Shown in pieces: positions 44,692 through 53,215 of a DNA stretch of 64,000 nt; positions within the stretch are counted from its first letter, which is position 1; the number at the start of each line of letters is the position of its first letter. The stretch is taken from NCBI RefSeq assembly GCF_023634065.1, contig NZ_JALKCV010000005.1, positions 1-64,000 on the forward strand, given 5' to 3'. The DNA comes from Microbulbifer litoralis (GTDB lineage Bacteria; Pseudomonadota; Gammaproteobacteria; Pseudomonadales; Cellvibrionaceae). Below the pieces are notes generated by a model. That model was not told the origin of the DNA. It saw only the letters and a list, made by a program, of their open reading frames with translations, and did no database searches. A program made the translations under genes and the position numbers.

Positions 44692-46953
44692 TTGCTCGGA
44701 TCTCTGCGCAGTATTGTTCAGGAAGTCAACGCGGCCAGGGATCTGCCCGCGGTGCTGGATATCATCGTGCGTCGCGTGCGGGACGTGATGCACACCCGGG
44801 TCTGCTCCGTTTACCTGCGCGACAAACAGTCCGATTCCTACGTACTGATGGCCACCCGCGGCCTGAACCAGGACGCCGTGGGCAAGGTGCACATGGTGCC
44901 CGGCGAGGGCCTGGTGGGTAACGTGGTCACCCGCGAGGAGCCCATCAACCTGGAACGGGCCGAGTCCCACCCCGCATACCAGTATTTTCCCGCCACCGGC
45001 GAGGAGCGTTTCAGCGCCTTTCTCGGCACCCCCATCATCCACCATCGCAACGTACTCGGCGTGCTGGTCGTCCAGCAGACGGAACAGCGCCGCTTCGACG
45101 AGGGCGAGGAAGCTTTCCTGGTCACCCTGTCGGCGCAGCTGGCCGGGGTCATCGCCCACGCCGAGGCCACCGGTGCCCTGGCCGCCATCGGCCGGCAGCG
45201 GCGCGAGGCCAAGTTCAGCGGTATCGCCGCCTCCCCCGGCGTCGCCATCGGCCGCGCGCATGTGGTGTCACCCCAGGCCAACCTGGCCACGGTGCCCTAC
45301 TCCTGCTGCCTGGATGTGGAGGCGGAGCTGCAGCTCTTCCAGCAGGCACTGGGCAATGCCCGCGAGGAGATCCGCGAAGTCGGCGAGCGGCTGAAAGACG
45401 ACCTGAACCGCGAGGAGCGGGCGCTGTTCGATGCCTACATCAGCATGCTCGACGACAACTCCCTGGCGCTGGAGGTCTGCGACCGCATCCGCCAGCAACT
45501 CAGCGCCTCCCGCGCCTGGGCCGAGGTAATGCTGGAACATGTGCGCCGCTTCGAGGCCATGTCCGACTCCTACTTCCGCGATCGCGCCGCCGATGTGCGC
45601 GACCTGGGCGCGCGGGTACTGATGCACCTGCGCCAGAAACAGCAGGCCCAGCGGGAGTACCCGGAGAACACGATACTGATCGGCGAGGAGCTGACCGCCG
45701 CGATGCTGGCCGAGGTGCCGCGCGAAAAACTGATGGGCCTGATTTCGGTCAAGGGTTCCGCCAATAGCCACGTGGCCATCATCGCCCGCGCCATGGGGCT
45801 GCCGGCGGTGATGGGTGTACAGGATCTCCCCTACGAACAGATCGACGGCGCCGAGCTGGTGGTGGACGGCTACCGCGGCGAGCTGCACGTGCACCCGGGC
45901 GCCGAGCTGAAACGCCGCTACGACGCCATCGTCGCCGAGGAGCGCGAGCTGGCGCGCAACCTGGATCACCTGGCGGGCCTGCCCGGCGAGACCGCCGACG
46001 GCCACCGGGTACGCCTGTGGGTCAACACCGGCCTGATGGCGGACGTGGTGCGCTCGCTGGAGCGCGGCGCCGAGGGCGTGGGCCTGTACCGCACCGAGGT
46101 GCCCTTCCTGCTGCGCGACCGCTTCCCGTCGGAGGAGGAGCAGCGCGAGATCTACCGCGAACAGTTGGAGGCCTTCGCGCCGCGGCCGGTGACCATGCGC
46201 ACGCTGGATATCGGCGGCGACAAGGCGCTGGCCTATTTCCCCATCGAGGAGACCAACCCGTTCCTGGGCTGGCGCGGCATCCGCGTGACCCTGGACCACC
46301 CGGAGATTTTCCTGGGCCAGGTGCGGGCGATGATGAAAGCCAGCCTGGGGCTCGACAACCTGCGCATCATGCTGCCGATGATCAGCGGTGTGAATGAGGT
46401 GGAGGCAGCGCGCAAGCTGGTGCAGCGCGCCCACCGGGAACTCCGGGACGAGGGCTACGAGATCGACATGCCGCCGCTGGGCATCATGATCGAGGTACCG
46501 TCAGCGGTCTACCAGGCGCGGGAACTGGCCCGGCATGTGGACTTCATGTCGGTGGGCTCCAACGACCTGACCCAGTACCTGCTGGCGGTGGACCGCAACA
46601 ACAGCCGCGTGGCCAATATCTACCACGCGCTGCACCCGGCGGTGCTGCGCGCCCTGCACCAGGTGGTCAGCGCCGGCCACGCCGCCGACACCAAGGTGGG
46701 CATCTGCGGCGAACTGGCCGGCGACCCCGGCGGCGCCCTGCTGCTGGTGGCCATGGGCTACGACGTGCTGTCGATGAACGCCACCAACCTGCCCCGGGTC
46801 AAGGCGGCCCTGCGCGCGATCAGGAAAACCGACGCGGACAAGCTGCTGGAACAGGTGCTGGAGATGCAGTATCCGGAGGAGATAGAGCGGGTGTTGCAGG
46901 ACTTCCTGCAGGGGCTGGGACTGAAGGCGCTGTTGCAGCCCGAGGGGAAATGA
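44692..46953 (+). CDS. ptsP: Phosphoenolpyruvate-protein phosphotransferase, nitrogen PTS (EI-Ntr)
   Basis: Transfers phosphate from PEP to the nitrogen-PTS HPr, a regulatory phosphorelay. The 753-aa protein has an N-terminal GAF domain (about 20-160), the PEP-utiliser domain with phospho-accepting His360 in GSANSHVAIIARAMGLP, and a C-terminal PEP-binding barrel with GGDKALAYFPIEETNPFLG and VGICGELAGDPGGALLL (active Cys region). TTG at 44692 is used, as MLGSLRSIVQEV aligns with family starts and a GGAAGGA precedes. It sits 75 bp from rppH. Confidence 0.96.
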   Translation: MLGSLRSIVQEVNAARDLPAVLDIIVRRVRDVMHTRVCSVYLRDKQSDSYVLMATRGLNQDAVGKVHMVPGEGLVGNVVTREEPINLERAESHPAYQYFPATGEERFSAFLGTPIIHHRNVLGVLVVQQTEQRRFDEGEEAFLVTLSAQLAGVIAHAEATGALAAIGRQRREAKFSGIAASPGVAIGRAHVVSPQANLATVPYSCCLDVEAELQLFQQALGNAREEIREVGERLKDDLNREERALFDAYISMLDDNSLALEVCDRIRQQLSASRAWAEVMLEHVRRFEAMSDSYFRDRAADVRDLGARVLMHLRQKQQAQREYPENTILIGEELTAAMLAEVPREKLMGLISVKGSANSHVAIIARAMGLPAVMGVQDLPYEQIDGAELVVDGYRGELHVHPGAELKRRYDAIVAEERELARNLDHLAGLPGETADGHRVRLWVNTGLMADVVRSLERGAEGVGLYRTEVPFLLRDRFPSEEEQREIYREQLEAFAPRPVTMRTLDIGGDKALAYFPIEETNPFLGWRGIRVTLDHPEIFLGQVRAMMKASLGLDNLRIMLPMISGVNEVEAARKLVQRAHRELRDEGYEIDMPPLGIMIEVPSAVYQARELARHVDFMSVGSNDLTQYLLAVDRNNSRVANIYHALHPAVLRALHQVVSAGHAADTKVGICGELAGDPGGALLLVAMGYDVLSMNATNLPRVKAALRAIRKTDADKLLEQVLEMQYPEEIERVLQDFLQGLGLKALLQPEGK

Positions 46954-46981
46954 TCGAACCGGGAAACCGGGTTCGAGACAC

Positions 46982-47020
46982 AAAAAAAGCCGCACCGGTA
47001 TATCGGATGCGGCTTTTTTT
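46982..47020. terminator. Bidirectional terminator between ptsP and gcvH
   Basis: AAAAAAGCCGCA (46983-46994) pairs with TGCGGCTTTTTT (47008-47019), with A- and T-tracts on either side, serving both convergent genes. Confidence 0.9.
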
Positions 47021-47038
47021 ACGGGTATCAAACGCGGC

Positions 47039-47425
47039 TTACTGCTCCGCCTCTTCGCGGTAGGCATCCGCATCCAGCATATTGTTCAGCTCGCCGGTAT
47101 CGCTCGGCTTGATGCGGAACATCCAGCCCTCGTCGTAGGGGGATTCGTTGACGGTTTCGGGGGCGTCTTCCAGGGCCTCGTTGACAGCGATCACTTCACC
47201 GGAAACCGGTGCATAGATATCGCTGGCGGCCTTCACGGATTCGACCACACCGGCCTCGTCGCCGGCGGCCAGGGTGGCGCCCACTTCCGGGGTCTCCACG
47301 AATACCACATCGCCCAGCGCATCCTGGGCGTGGTCGCTGATGCCGATGGTGACGGTACCGTCCTCTTCCAGCCGCGCCCACTCGTGGCTGGACAGGTATT
47401 TCAGTTCGCTGCGGATTTCGCTCAT
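47039..47425 (-). CDS. gcvH: Glycine cleavage system H protein
   Basis: Lipoyl carrier that shuttles the aminomethyl group between the P, T and L proteins of the glycine cleavage complex. The 128-aa protein has the lipoylated Lys in [15 protein letters not shown], with [21 protein letters not shown] and [17 protein letters not shown]. gcvT is upstream but gcvP is not in the window. Structured repeat copy C fills much of the 271-bp gap between gcvH and gcvT. Confidence 0.95.
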   Translation of the reverse strand: MSEIRSELKYLSSHEWARLEEDGTVTIGISDHAQDALGDVVFVETPEVGATLAAGDEAGVVESVKAASDIYAPVSGEVIAVNEALEDAPETVNESPYDEGWMFRIKPSDTGELNNMLDADAYREEAEQ

Positions 47426-47502
47426 GCTGTGATCCCTCGATTAAGCAACTTTGTAATTCGCTGGCAACCCCCCGCGCCATTGCCCTTAAGAAAGGTCGTG
47501 GC

Positions 47503-47614
47503 GGCCCTGCTGCCGGGGGAAGTTTGCGGGACACGCCGTGAATCCATCCCTGGAGGCTTGTCGGCGAGGTCCCTCTCGCCAACAGTCCCGCAAACTTCCC
47601 CCGGCAGCAGGGCC
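47503..47614 (+). repeat. Structured intergenic element, copy C
   Basis: Perfect 29-bp arms (47503-47531 and 47586-47614) around the conserved core, read on the + strand, opposite to gcvT and gcvH. The inner hairpins read TCCA-TCCC-TGGA (TACA/TGTA in copy A) and TGT-c-GGCGAG-GTCCCT-CTCGCC-a-ACA, so both stems changed on both sides while pairing was kept. Confidence 0.9.
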
Positions 47615-47696
47615 TTCACATCGGATCCAGGTGATCTTTTCGATTTCCGTATCCCGATGCGTGGGCAGTTACATTTGGTTTCTTAACTCTGTCCGG

Positions 47697-48785
47697 TCAG
47701 ACGACCGGTTTACCGTTGCGCACGAAGCAGGGTTTTACCACTTTGACCGGTACCAGCTTCTTGCGCATCTCCACCTGGGCGGTATCGCCCACCGTCACCG
47801 GCACCCGCGCCAGCGCGATGGAGTGGCCCAGGGTGGGGGAAAAAGTACCGCTGGTGATGATACCGCGGTCATCGCTGCCGTCCACCACCACCGGCTGTTC
47901 CGCGCGCAGCACGCCGCGCTCTTCCAGCACCAGGCCCACCAGTTTCTGTTTCACGCCGGCCGCCTTTTCCCCGGCGATCGGGGTGCGGCCGATAAAGTCG
48001 CGCTCTTCCGGCTGCCAGGCGACGGTCCAGCCCATATTCGCCACCAGCGGCGAGGTGTCGTCGTCCATCTCGTGGCCGTACAGGTTCATGCCCGCCTCCA
48101 GGCGCAGCGTGTCGCGCGCCCCCAGGCCACAGGGCTCGACACCGGCGTCCGCCAGCGCACGCCAGAAGCCGTCGGCATCCTCGCCGGGCAGGATGATCTC
48201 GACACCATCTTCGCCGGTGTAGCCGGTGCGGGCCACAAACCACTCGCCGCGGGCGACACTCTGGAAGGGCGTCAGGTCGTCGATGGCCGCAATCCAGTCG
48301 ACCCCCAGTACTTCCTTGACCTTGTCCAGCGCCTGCGGGCCCTGGATGGCGACCATCGCCAGTTGCGGGCGCTCGTTCAGGGAGACATCGAAGGATTCCG
48401 CCTGTTTCTGCATCCAGGCCAGGTCCTTGTCGCGGGTCGCGCAGTTGACCACCACGCGGTAACCGGGGTCGCGCAGGTAGACGATCAGGTCGTCGATGAC
48501 ACCGCCGTTCTCATTCAGCATCCCGGTGTAGAGCGCCTTACCGGGTTTGCCGTCGAGCTTGGCCACATCGTTGGCCAGCAGGTGGCGCAGGTAGTCGCGG
48601 GCGCCGTCGCCGTCGATATCGACCACGGTCATATGGGAGACATCGAACATGCCGGCAGCGGTGCGCACCGTGTTGTGCTCTTCCAGCTGCGATCCATAGT
48701 GCAGCGGCATATCCCATCCGCCAAAATCCACCATTTTGCCGCCCATGGCGACATGTGCGTCATACAGAGGCGTTCTGTTTCCCAT
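47697..48785 (-). CDS. gcvT: Glycine cleavage system T protein (aminomethyltransferase)
   Basis: Transfers the methylene group from the H protein to tetrahydrofolate and releases ammonia. The 362-aa protein begins [25 protein letters not shown], has [31 protein letters not shown] and [28 protein letters not shown] 48785 is chosen; the reading frame upstream is open but lacks homology. I see no glycine riboswitch in the 292-bp upstream gap, which it shares with the divergent oxygenase. Confidence 0.96.
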   Translation of the reverse strand: MGNRTPLYDAHVAMGGKMVDFGGWDMPLHYGSQLEEHNTVRTAAGMFDVSHMTVVDIDGDGARDYLRHLLANDVAKLDGKPGKALYTGMLNENGGVIDDLIVYLRDPGYRVVVNCATRDKDLAWMQKQAESFDVSLNERPQLAMVAIQGPQALDKVKEVLGVDWIAAIDDLTPFQSVARGEWFVARTGYTGEDGVEIILPGEDADGFWRALADAGVEPCGLGARDTLRLEAGMNLYGHEMDDDTSPLVANMGWTVAWQPEERDFIGRTPIAGEKAAGVKQKLVGLVLEERGVLRAEQPVVVDGSDDRGIITSGTFSPTLGHSIALARVPVTVGDTAQVEMRKKLVPVKVVKPCFVRNGKPVV

Positions 48786-49077
48786 ATTTTGTTCTCTGAA
48801 GTCGGTAGTCCGAAAGCCGCGTATTCTAACGGCGCCGCCATCGCTGTTACCAGAAGTGCCCACGCTAATACAGCTATGATCTGCAAGCCTAGCAGGCTCC
48901 GGGACGATAACCTGCGATCGCGGGCCGGCACCGCCAAAGATTCGGCCGGCGGGCAGGACAGCGGCAATGCGCCGGCGGCGCCGGCCAAAATCGCTTCCCC
49001 GGGCCCCGCGGCGGGTGTATAAAGCGCAATCCCTCCCCGCGGCCGGACGCCGCCGCAATGATTTCCGGAGAACCCGA

Positions 49078-49767
49078 TTGAACGCCGCTGCTCCCACCGC
49101 CGCGGAGGCCCGACGATTCGGCCCCCGCGACGGCGACCCCGTGGACTTGATTGCCGCCGCACTGCGCAAAGACGGCTATATCTCGCTGCCGGCACCACTG
49201 CCACCGGTGTTGCTGGGCGGCCTGCTGCGTCATTTCCGCTCCATCGACCGCGAGCACTTCAGGCGCGGTGGCATCGGTCGCGAGGAGGATCACCAGTTGA
49301 ACCGCTTCGTGCGCAGCGACGAGATTTTCTGGCTGGATAACGGCAACCCGGCGGTGAGTGCCTACCTGAACTGGATGGAGGCACTGCGGCTGGGGCTGAA
49401 CCGGCGGCTGTTTCTGGGGCTGTTCGACTACGAGTGTCACTACGCCTACTACGACCGCGGTACTTTTTACAAAAAGCACCTGGACGCCTTCAAGGGCAGT
49501 ACCAACCGGGTGGTGAGCACGGTGCTCTACCTGACCCCCAACTGGCAGCCGCGCGACGCCGGCGAGCTGGCGATCTACCCGCCGGGCACACTGGGAGAGG
49601 CGGCGGAGCCACTGCTGACAGTGGCGCCGCGCTTCGGGCAGATGGCGATATTCCTCAGCGAGGAGTTTCCCCACGAGGTACTGACGGTCAACCGGCCGCG
49701 CTACAGCGTTACCGGCTGGTTCCGGGTCAACACCAGCCTCGGCGACAGTATCGACCCGGCCTCCTGA
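49078..49767 (+). CDS. 2OG-Fe(II) oxygenase (prolyl hydroxylase-like)
   Basis: A 229-aa 2-oxoglutarate/Fe(II)-dependent dioxygenase with the double-stranded beta-helix fold. Fe ligands are visible as the H-x-D pair in [10 protein letters not shown] and a distal His in EFPHEVLTV, and the 2OG-binding Arg follows in RYSVTGWFR. The substrate is unknown; related bacterial proteins hydroxylate proline or small metabolites. Start TTG 49078, with GGAG just before, is preferred because similarity begins there. It is divergent from gcvT. Confidence 0.8.
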   Translation: MNAAAPTAAEARRFGPRDGDPVDLIAAALRKDGYISLPAPLPPVLLGGLLRHFRSIDREHFRRGGIGREEDHQLNRFVRSDEIFWLDNGNPAVSAYLNWMEALRLGLNRRLFLGLFDYECHYAYYDRGTFYKKHLDAFKGSTNRVVSTVLYLTPNWQPRDAGELAIYPPGTLGEAAEPLLTVAPRFGQMAIFLSEEFPHEVLTVNRPRYSVTGWFRVNTSLGDSIDPAS

Positions 49768-49768
49768 A

Positions 49769-49792
49769 GCCCCGCGCGCCGGCGCGCGGGGC
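49769..49792. terminator. 24-bp perfect GC palindrome between convergent genes
   Basis: GCCCCGCGCGCC followed at once by GGCGCGCGGGGC (49769-49792). Without a loop or T-tract it is at best a hairpin that slows or ends transcription between the oxygenase and the CBS gene. Confidence 0.45.
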
Positions 49793-49797
49793 GGCAA

Positions 49798-50364
49798 TCA
49801 GTGCACCGGCGCCATGGCCTCCATCAGTTCGGCGAAGGTCGGCGCCTTCTCGATATCGATGTCGGCATTCAGGCGCAGGCCCACCTCGGCGGCACTGAGG
49901 ACGCCGCGCACATGATGGTTTTCCAGGTCCACCACCAGGCAGTCCCGCTGGCCCTCGCGGCGCATGGCATCCAGCACATCGCGGATGCGGCTTTTCGCCA
50001 CCTGCTGGTAGCTCAGCATTTTCAGTTCACTGCGCGGGCGCATCAGGTCGGCCACGGTCAGTTCGTCCCGCGGCAGGCCCGCCGCCACCAGCTGCATGAT
50101 CCGCTGGTAGTTGACGTCGTCCGAGGTCAGTAGGCCGGTGAAATTACCCTCCCGGTCGAGCACCAACACTGCCCCCAGGTGGCCGGCGCGCATCACCTTG
50201 GCCGCGTTCAGCGCGGTGACCGACGTGGTCAACACCGACGGGTGGTGATTCTTGAAATCCGAGATGAAACTCAACGCCGGTGAATCCAGTGTCAGCTCGT
50301 GGAACTCCTCCGGAAATACCAGCCGGTCCAGGTCTTGCAGTTGCAGAAAATCAAAATTCTTCAT
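49798..50364 (-). CDS. CBS-domain pair protein
   Basis: A 188-aa cytosolic protein made mainly of two CBS motifs (about 35-100 and 105-180): ALNAAKVMRAGHLGAVLVLDREGNFTGLLTSDDV and VADLMRPRSELKMLSY, then RDVLDAMRREGQRDCLVVD. CBS pairs bind adenosyl ligands such as AMP, ATP or SAM and act as energy sensors, usually controlling a partner; no partner is evident. ATG 50364 with GAGAG. Confidence 0.82.
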   Translation of the reverse strand: MKNFDFLQLQDLDRLVFPEEFHELTLDSPALSFISDFKNHHPSVLTTSVTALNAAKVMRAGHLGAVLVLDREGNFTGLLTSDDVNYQRIMQLVAAGLPRDELTVADLMRPRSELKMLSYQQVAKSRIRDVLDAMRREGQRDCLVVDLENHHVRGVLSAAEVGLRLNADIDIEKAPTFAELMEAMAPVH

Positions 50365-50460
50365 GGCGATAACTCTCGTGGGCCCATGCCATTGGCATCG
50401 GACCATTGGGCCGCGGATGTAAAAACACGGCACAGAAAAAAGGGGTTGGGAAAAACGGAG

Positions 50461-50763
50461 TTATGCCAGTGCGGGGGGACCGCGAATGATATTGGCCGTG
50501 CGGGCGCGGCCCGGCAGCGGAGAATGGGGGAAAACCAGGGTCGCGCCCGGCACTGCCGAGGCGCTGAAAACGCCGGCAGCGGCGCGCTGCAGTTCGAGGT
50601 CGCCGTCGCCACCGGGCGGCAGTGGGGTGCCGGTATCGCCGGGAGAGGACTCCAGCACACCGGCGGCGGCCGTCTGCGGTTTTTGCGAAACACCGGGTTC
50701 GGCCTGCGCTGTTGCACACAACAGTACTGACTGCAGGACCAGAAAAAGCAACCCGATACGCAC
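50461..50763 (-). CDS. Small secreted hypothetical protein
   Basis: A 100-aa product with a clear signal peptide (RIGLLFLVLQSVLLCATAQA, cut near AQA-EPG) and a low-complexity mature part rich in Gly, Pro, Ala and Ser. It starts with GTG at 50763; TAGG lies about 9 bases before. I do not recognise it, and no family motif is visible. It is on the strand of the CBS gene and could be co-transcribed with it. Confidence 0.5.
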   Translation of the reverse strand: MRIGLLFLVLQSVLLCATAQAEPGVSQKPQTAAAGVLESSPGDTGTPLPPGGDGDLELQRAAAGVFSASAVPGATLVFPHSPLPGRARTANIIRGPPALA

Positions 50764-50975
50764 GATAAAAACCTACAAATGCCTATCAATCGGAGACTGA
50801 AATACCCGTCTGTCGACGGCAGGTAAAACGCGGCCCACTGTCGGGGCCGGAACCGGCAACCGGTCGTCAATAGCGGCCGGTCGCCGTGCATTTTTCCTGT
50901 ATTGCTTAGGTCTCAATATGGGGGCGGGGTTCCCGGCGTTCAAGCGGTGAGCGATTATCGGAGCGATAGGCGCGC

Positions 50976-52106
50976 TCAATGGCCGCTCTCATCTTTCGGC
51001 GGCGACTCGTCCTCGATGTCGCCCTCGAACTCCTCATCCTCCTGCTGCGCCTCGTCGTCCACCTTCAGGCCGTAGCGCTTCGAGCGCCAGCGCCACAGGC
51101 GCCTGGCCAATTGCTGTCGGTCCGGGGTCTTGTCCGCCTCGTCGACGATCTCCTCGCCCAGCAGGGTTTCCAGCAGGTCCTCTAGTGTTACCAGGCCCTC
51201 CAGGCTGCCGTATTCATCCAGCACCGCGCTGATCTGCATACGCCGCGCCAGCATTTTCTGGAAAGCCTGGTAGATGGTCGCGGTCTCCGGCAGCATCAGC
51301 ATATCGCGGCGGAATTTCGACAGCTTGTCGCTGCCGTCACCCTTCGCCTGGGCCAGCAGTAATTCCTGCTTGAGCACGAAGCCCACCACGCAGTCCGGGT
51401 CGCGGCGCTCGTAAATGGGAATGCGCGAAAAGCGGCTCTTCTCCACATCCTCGGATACATCCGCCACGGTGTCGTCCTGGGACAGGGAATAGACCACGGT
51501 GCGCGGCGTCATGACCTCGCGAACGGAATGATCGCGCAGGGTGAAGAACAGGTTGCGCAGGATATTGGATTCGCGCTCCTCCAACTGGCCCTCGGCCCGC
51601 CCCAGTTCCGCCATTACGGCGAACTCCTCGCGGCTGAAACCGGTCAGTGTCGGCCCGTGGGACAGGCCGCGGGTCAGCCACTCGGACATTTTTACAAACG
51701 GGTAGAGCGCCCACACCATGAAGCGCACCGTGTAGCCGGTCACCGGTGCCAGCTGGCGCCAGTAAACCGCACCCAGTGTCTTGGGAATGATTTCGGAAAA
51801 CACCAGGATCAACAGCGTCAGGATCGCGGAGATCACCCCCAGGTAATGACTGCCGAAAACCGCGGCGGCCTGGGCACCGGCACCGGCGGCACCGGCGGTA
51901 TGGGCGACGGTGTTCAGGGTCAGGATGGCCGCCAGCGGTGCATTGATATCCTCTTTCAGCTTGCGCAATACCGCTCCGGCACCATGGCCTTCGCGCTCCA
52001 GCAAGCTGATATAGGGCTTGGTCACACTCAGGATCACCGACTCGGCGATCGAGCACAGGAAGGAGAAGCCCAGTGCAATCAGTACGTAGACAATCAGCAG
52101 GAACAT
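50976..52106 (-). CDS. CNNM (DUF21) and CBS membrane protein
   Basis: A 376-aa protein with a DUF21/CNNM domain of about four spans (ILVFSEIIPKTLGAVYWRQL), followed by a CBS pair (about 200-330: REVMTPRTVVYSLSQDDT and EYGSLEGLVTLEDLLETLLGEEI) and an acidic tail. Related proteins (CorC/HlyC-type) export or sense divalent metals such as Mg2+ or cobalt. It lacks a clear CorC_HlyC C-terminal domain. It starts 5 bp from the rhomboid gene's stop. Confidence 0.88.
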   Translation of the reverse strand: MFLLIVYVLIALGFSFLCSIAESVILSVTKPYISLLEREGHGAGAVLRKLKEDINAPLAAILTLNTVAHTAGAAGAGAQAAAVFGSHYLGVISAILTLLILVFSEIIPKTLGAVYWRQLAPVTGYTVRFMVWALYPFVKMSEWLTRGLSHGPTLTGFSREEFAVMAELGRAEGQLEERESNILRNLFFTLRDHSVREVMTPRTVVYSLSQDDTVADVSEDVEKSRFSRIPIYERRDPDCVVGFVLKQELLLAQAKGDGSDKLSKFRRDMLMLPETATIYQAFQKMLARRMQISAVLDEYGSLEGLVTLEDLLETLLGEEIVDEADKTPDRQQLARRLWRWRSKRYGLKVDDEAQQEDEEFEGDIEDESPPKDESGH

Positions 52107-52111
52107 ATCAG

Positions 52112-53119
52112 TCAGGTGGTCGCGGGATCATCGGAAAATTTTTTTGCTCCGCCGGCGAGGCAGTAGGCAAACGCCAGCAAGATACCACACAAAAACCCGC
52201 CGATATGCGCCGCGTTGGCGATACCGATGCCGAAAATGTAAGTGAAGAGCCCGCTGGCACAAAACAGTAACCAGCCGACCGCTACCGCGACAAGACCGCT
52301 GGGGACATCGCGCCAGTCCCGCTGCCAGCGCTGCAGCACGAATACCGTCCCCACCAGCGCGTACACCACACCGGACATGCCACCGAAGCGCGTCTCCGGG
52401 GACCAGAAATACTGTGACAGGTTGGAGGCCGCTGCGCTGACCAGGATCAGCAGGGCAAATACCACCGTGCCGGCACGCGCTTCCAGCGAGCGGCCGAGGA
52501 TCCAGACTCCCATGGCGTTGAACAGTGCGTGCGGCAGGGAAAAATGCACGATCGCCGGCGTCCACAGCCGCCAGTACTCTCCCTGCGCCCAGTGCCGGGC
52601 CAGGGTCGAGTTCGTGATATCAAAGACTCCGCTGCGATCCGGGACAATCAACAGGTCCCGCACCAGCGGTTCTGGCAGCAGCCAGCCGATAAAGCACAGG
52701 GCGATCAAGACCAGGCACAGCGGTGTTTTCCGCCAGGGCCAGTCGGGCAGCGGGGAGACGGAAGCGGAATGGGAGACTTCGGCTTCCCGCACGCGGGTTT
52801 CCGGCACTTCTTTACTCGCCGTTTCGTCCCCACTGTTTTTTTCACCCCCGCGCGCGCCATCCACCAGCTCGTCGGTAGGAACGGCTGCCGGCTCCTCCAC
52901 CGCTTCCACGCGGATATCGCCCAGGCGGATTTCACCGGCGAGCCAGCGCTCCAGTACCGGCTGCAGCAAACCGGGCAGACGCGGGTCGGCCGCGGACAGC
53001 ACCTGGCGGTTGCTCTCTTCACTGATGCGCAGCGGCAGGCGGTAACGCCGGATAAATTGCGCCAGTTCCGAGAGATCCTTGTCGATGGGGAATTCGTAGA
53101 CGGTGATCCAGTGGTTCAA
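52112..53119 (-). CDS. Rhomboid family intramembrane serine protease
   Basis: A 335-aa membrane protease with a cytosolic N-terminal domain (about 1-90) and about seven spans. The catalytic Ser is in RFGGMSGVVYALVGT and the catalytic His is in AAHIGGFLCGILLA, the GxSG and H pair of the family. WALLP-like EYWRLWTPAIVHFSLPHALFN is the loop L1 region. It cleaves membrane proteins within the bilayer; the substrate is unknown. It directly precedes the CNNM gene on the same strand. Confidence 0.92.
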   Translation of the reverse strand: MNHWITVYEFPIDKDLSELAQFIRRYRLPLRISEESNRQVLSAADPRLPGLLQPVLERWLAGEIRLGDIRVEAVEEPAAVPTDELVDGARGGEKNSGDETASKEVPETRVREAEVSHSASVSPLPDWPWRKTPLCLVLIALCFIGWLLPEPLVRDLLIVPDRSGVFDITNSTLARHWAQGEYWRLWTPAIVHFSLPHALFNAMGVWILGRSLEARAGTVVFALLILVSAAASNLSQYFWSPETRFGGMSGVVYALVGTVFVLQRWQRDWRDVPSGLVAVAVGWLLFCASGLFTYIFGIGIANAAHIGGFLCGILLAFAYCLAGGAKKFSDDPATT

Positions 53120-53177
53120 GGGTCGGGGCCTGTCTTGACAAGTGGCGCGGCCATGGTGGGCCGGCGGCCCGCAAGCG

Positions 53178-53206
53178 GAGCTGGAGCCCCGCGCTCCCGG
53201 GAGTCC
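53178..53206. repeat. GC-rich repeat after the ubiI-like gene
   Basis: GGAGCTGGAGCCCCGCGCTC and following bases resemble 15011-15034 (GAGCTGGAGCTCGGCGCTCC), in each case next to the 3' end of a gene. A dispersed intergenic unit with a partial palindrome. Confidence 0.5.
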
Positions 53207-53215
53207 CGATCAATA

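Noticed and set aside
46960..46980. tRNA-like GGTTCGAGAC
   Set aside because: Only an isolated T-arm-like string; no cloverleaf or acceptor stem around it.
48786..49077. Glycine riboswitch before gcvT
   Set aside because: No tandem aptamer motifs are visible on the minus strand of this 292-bp gap.
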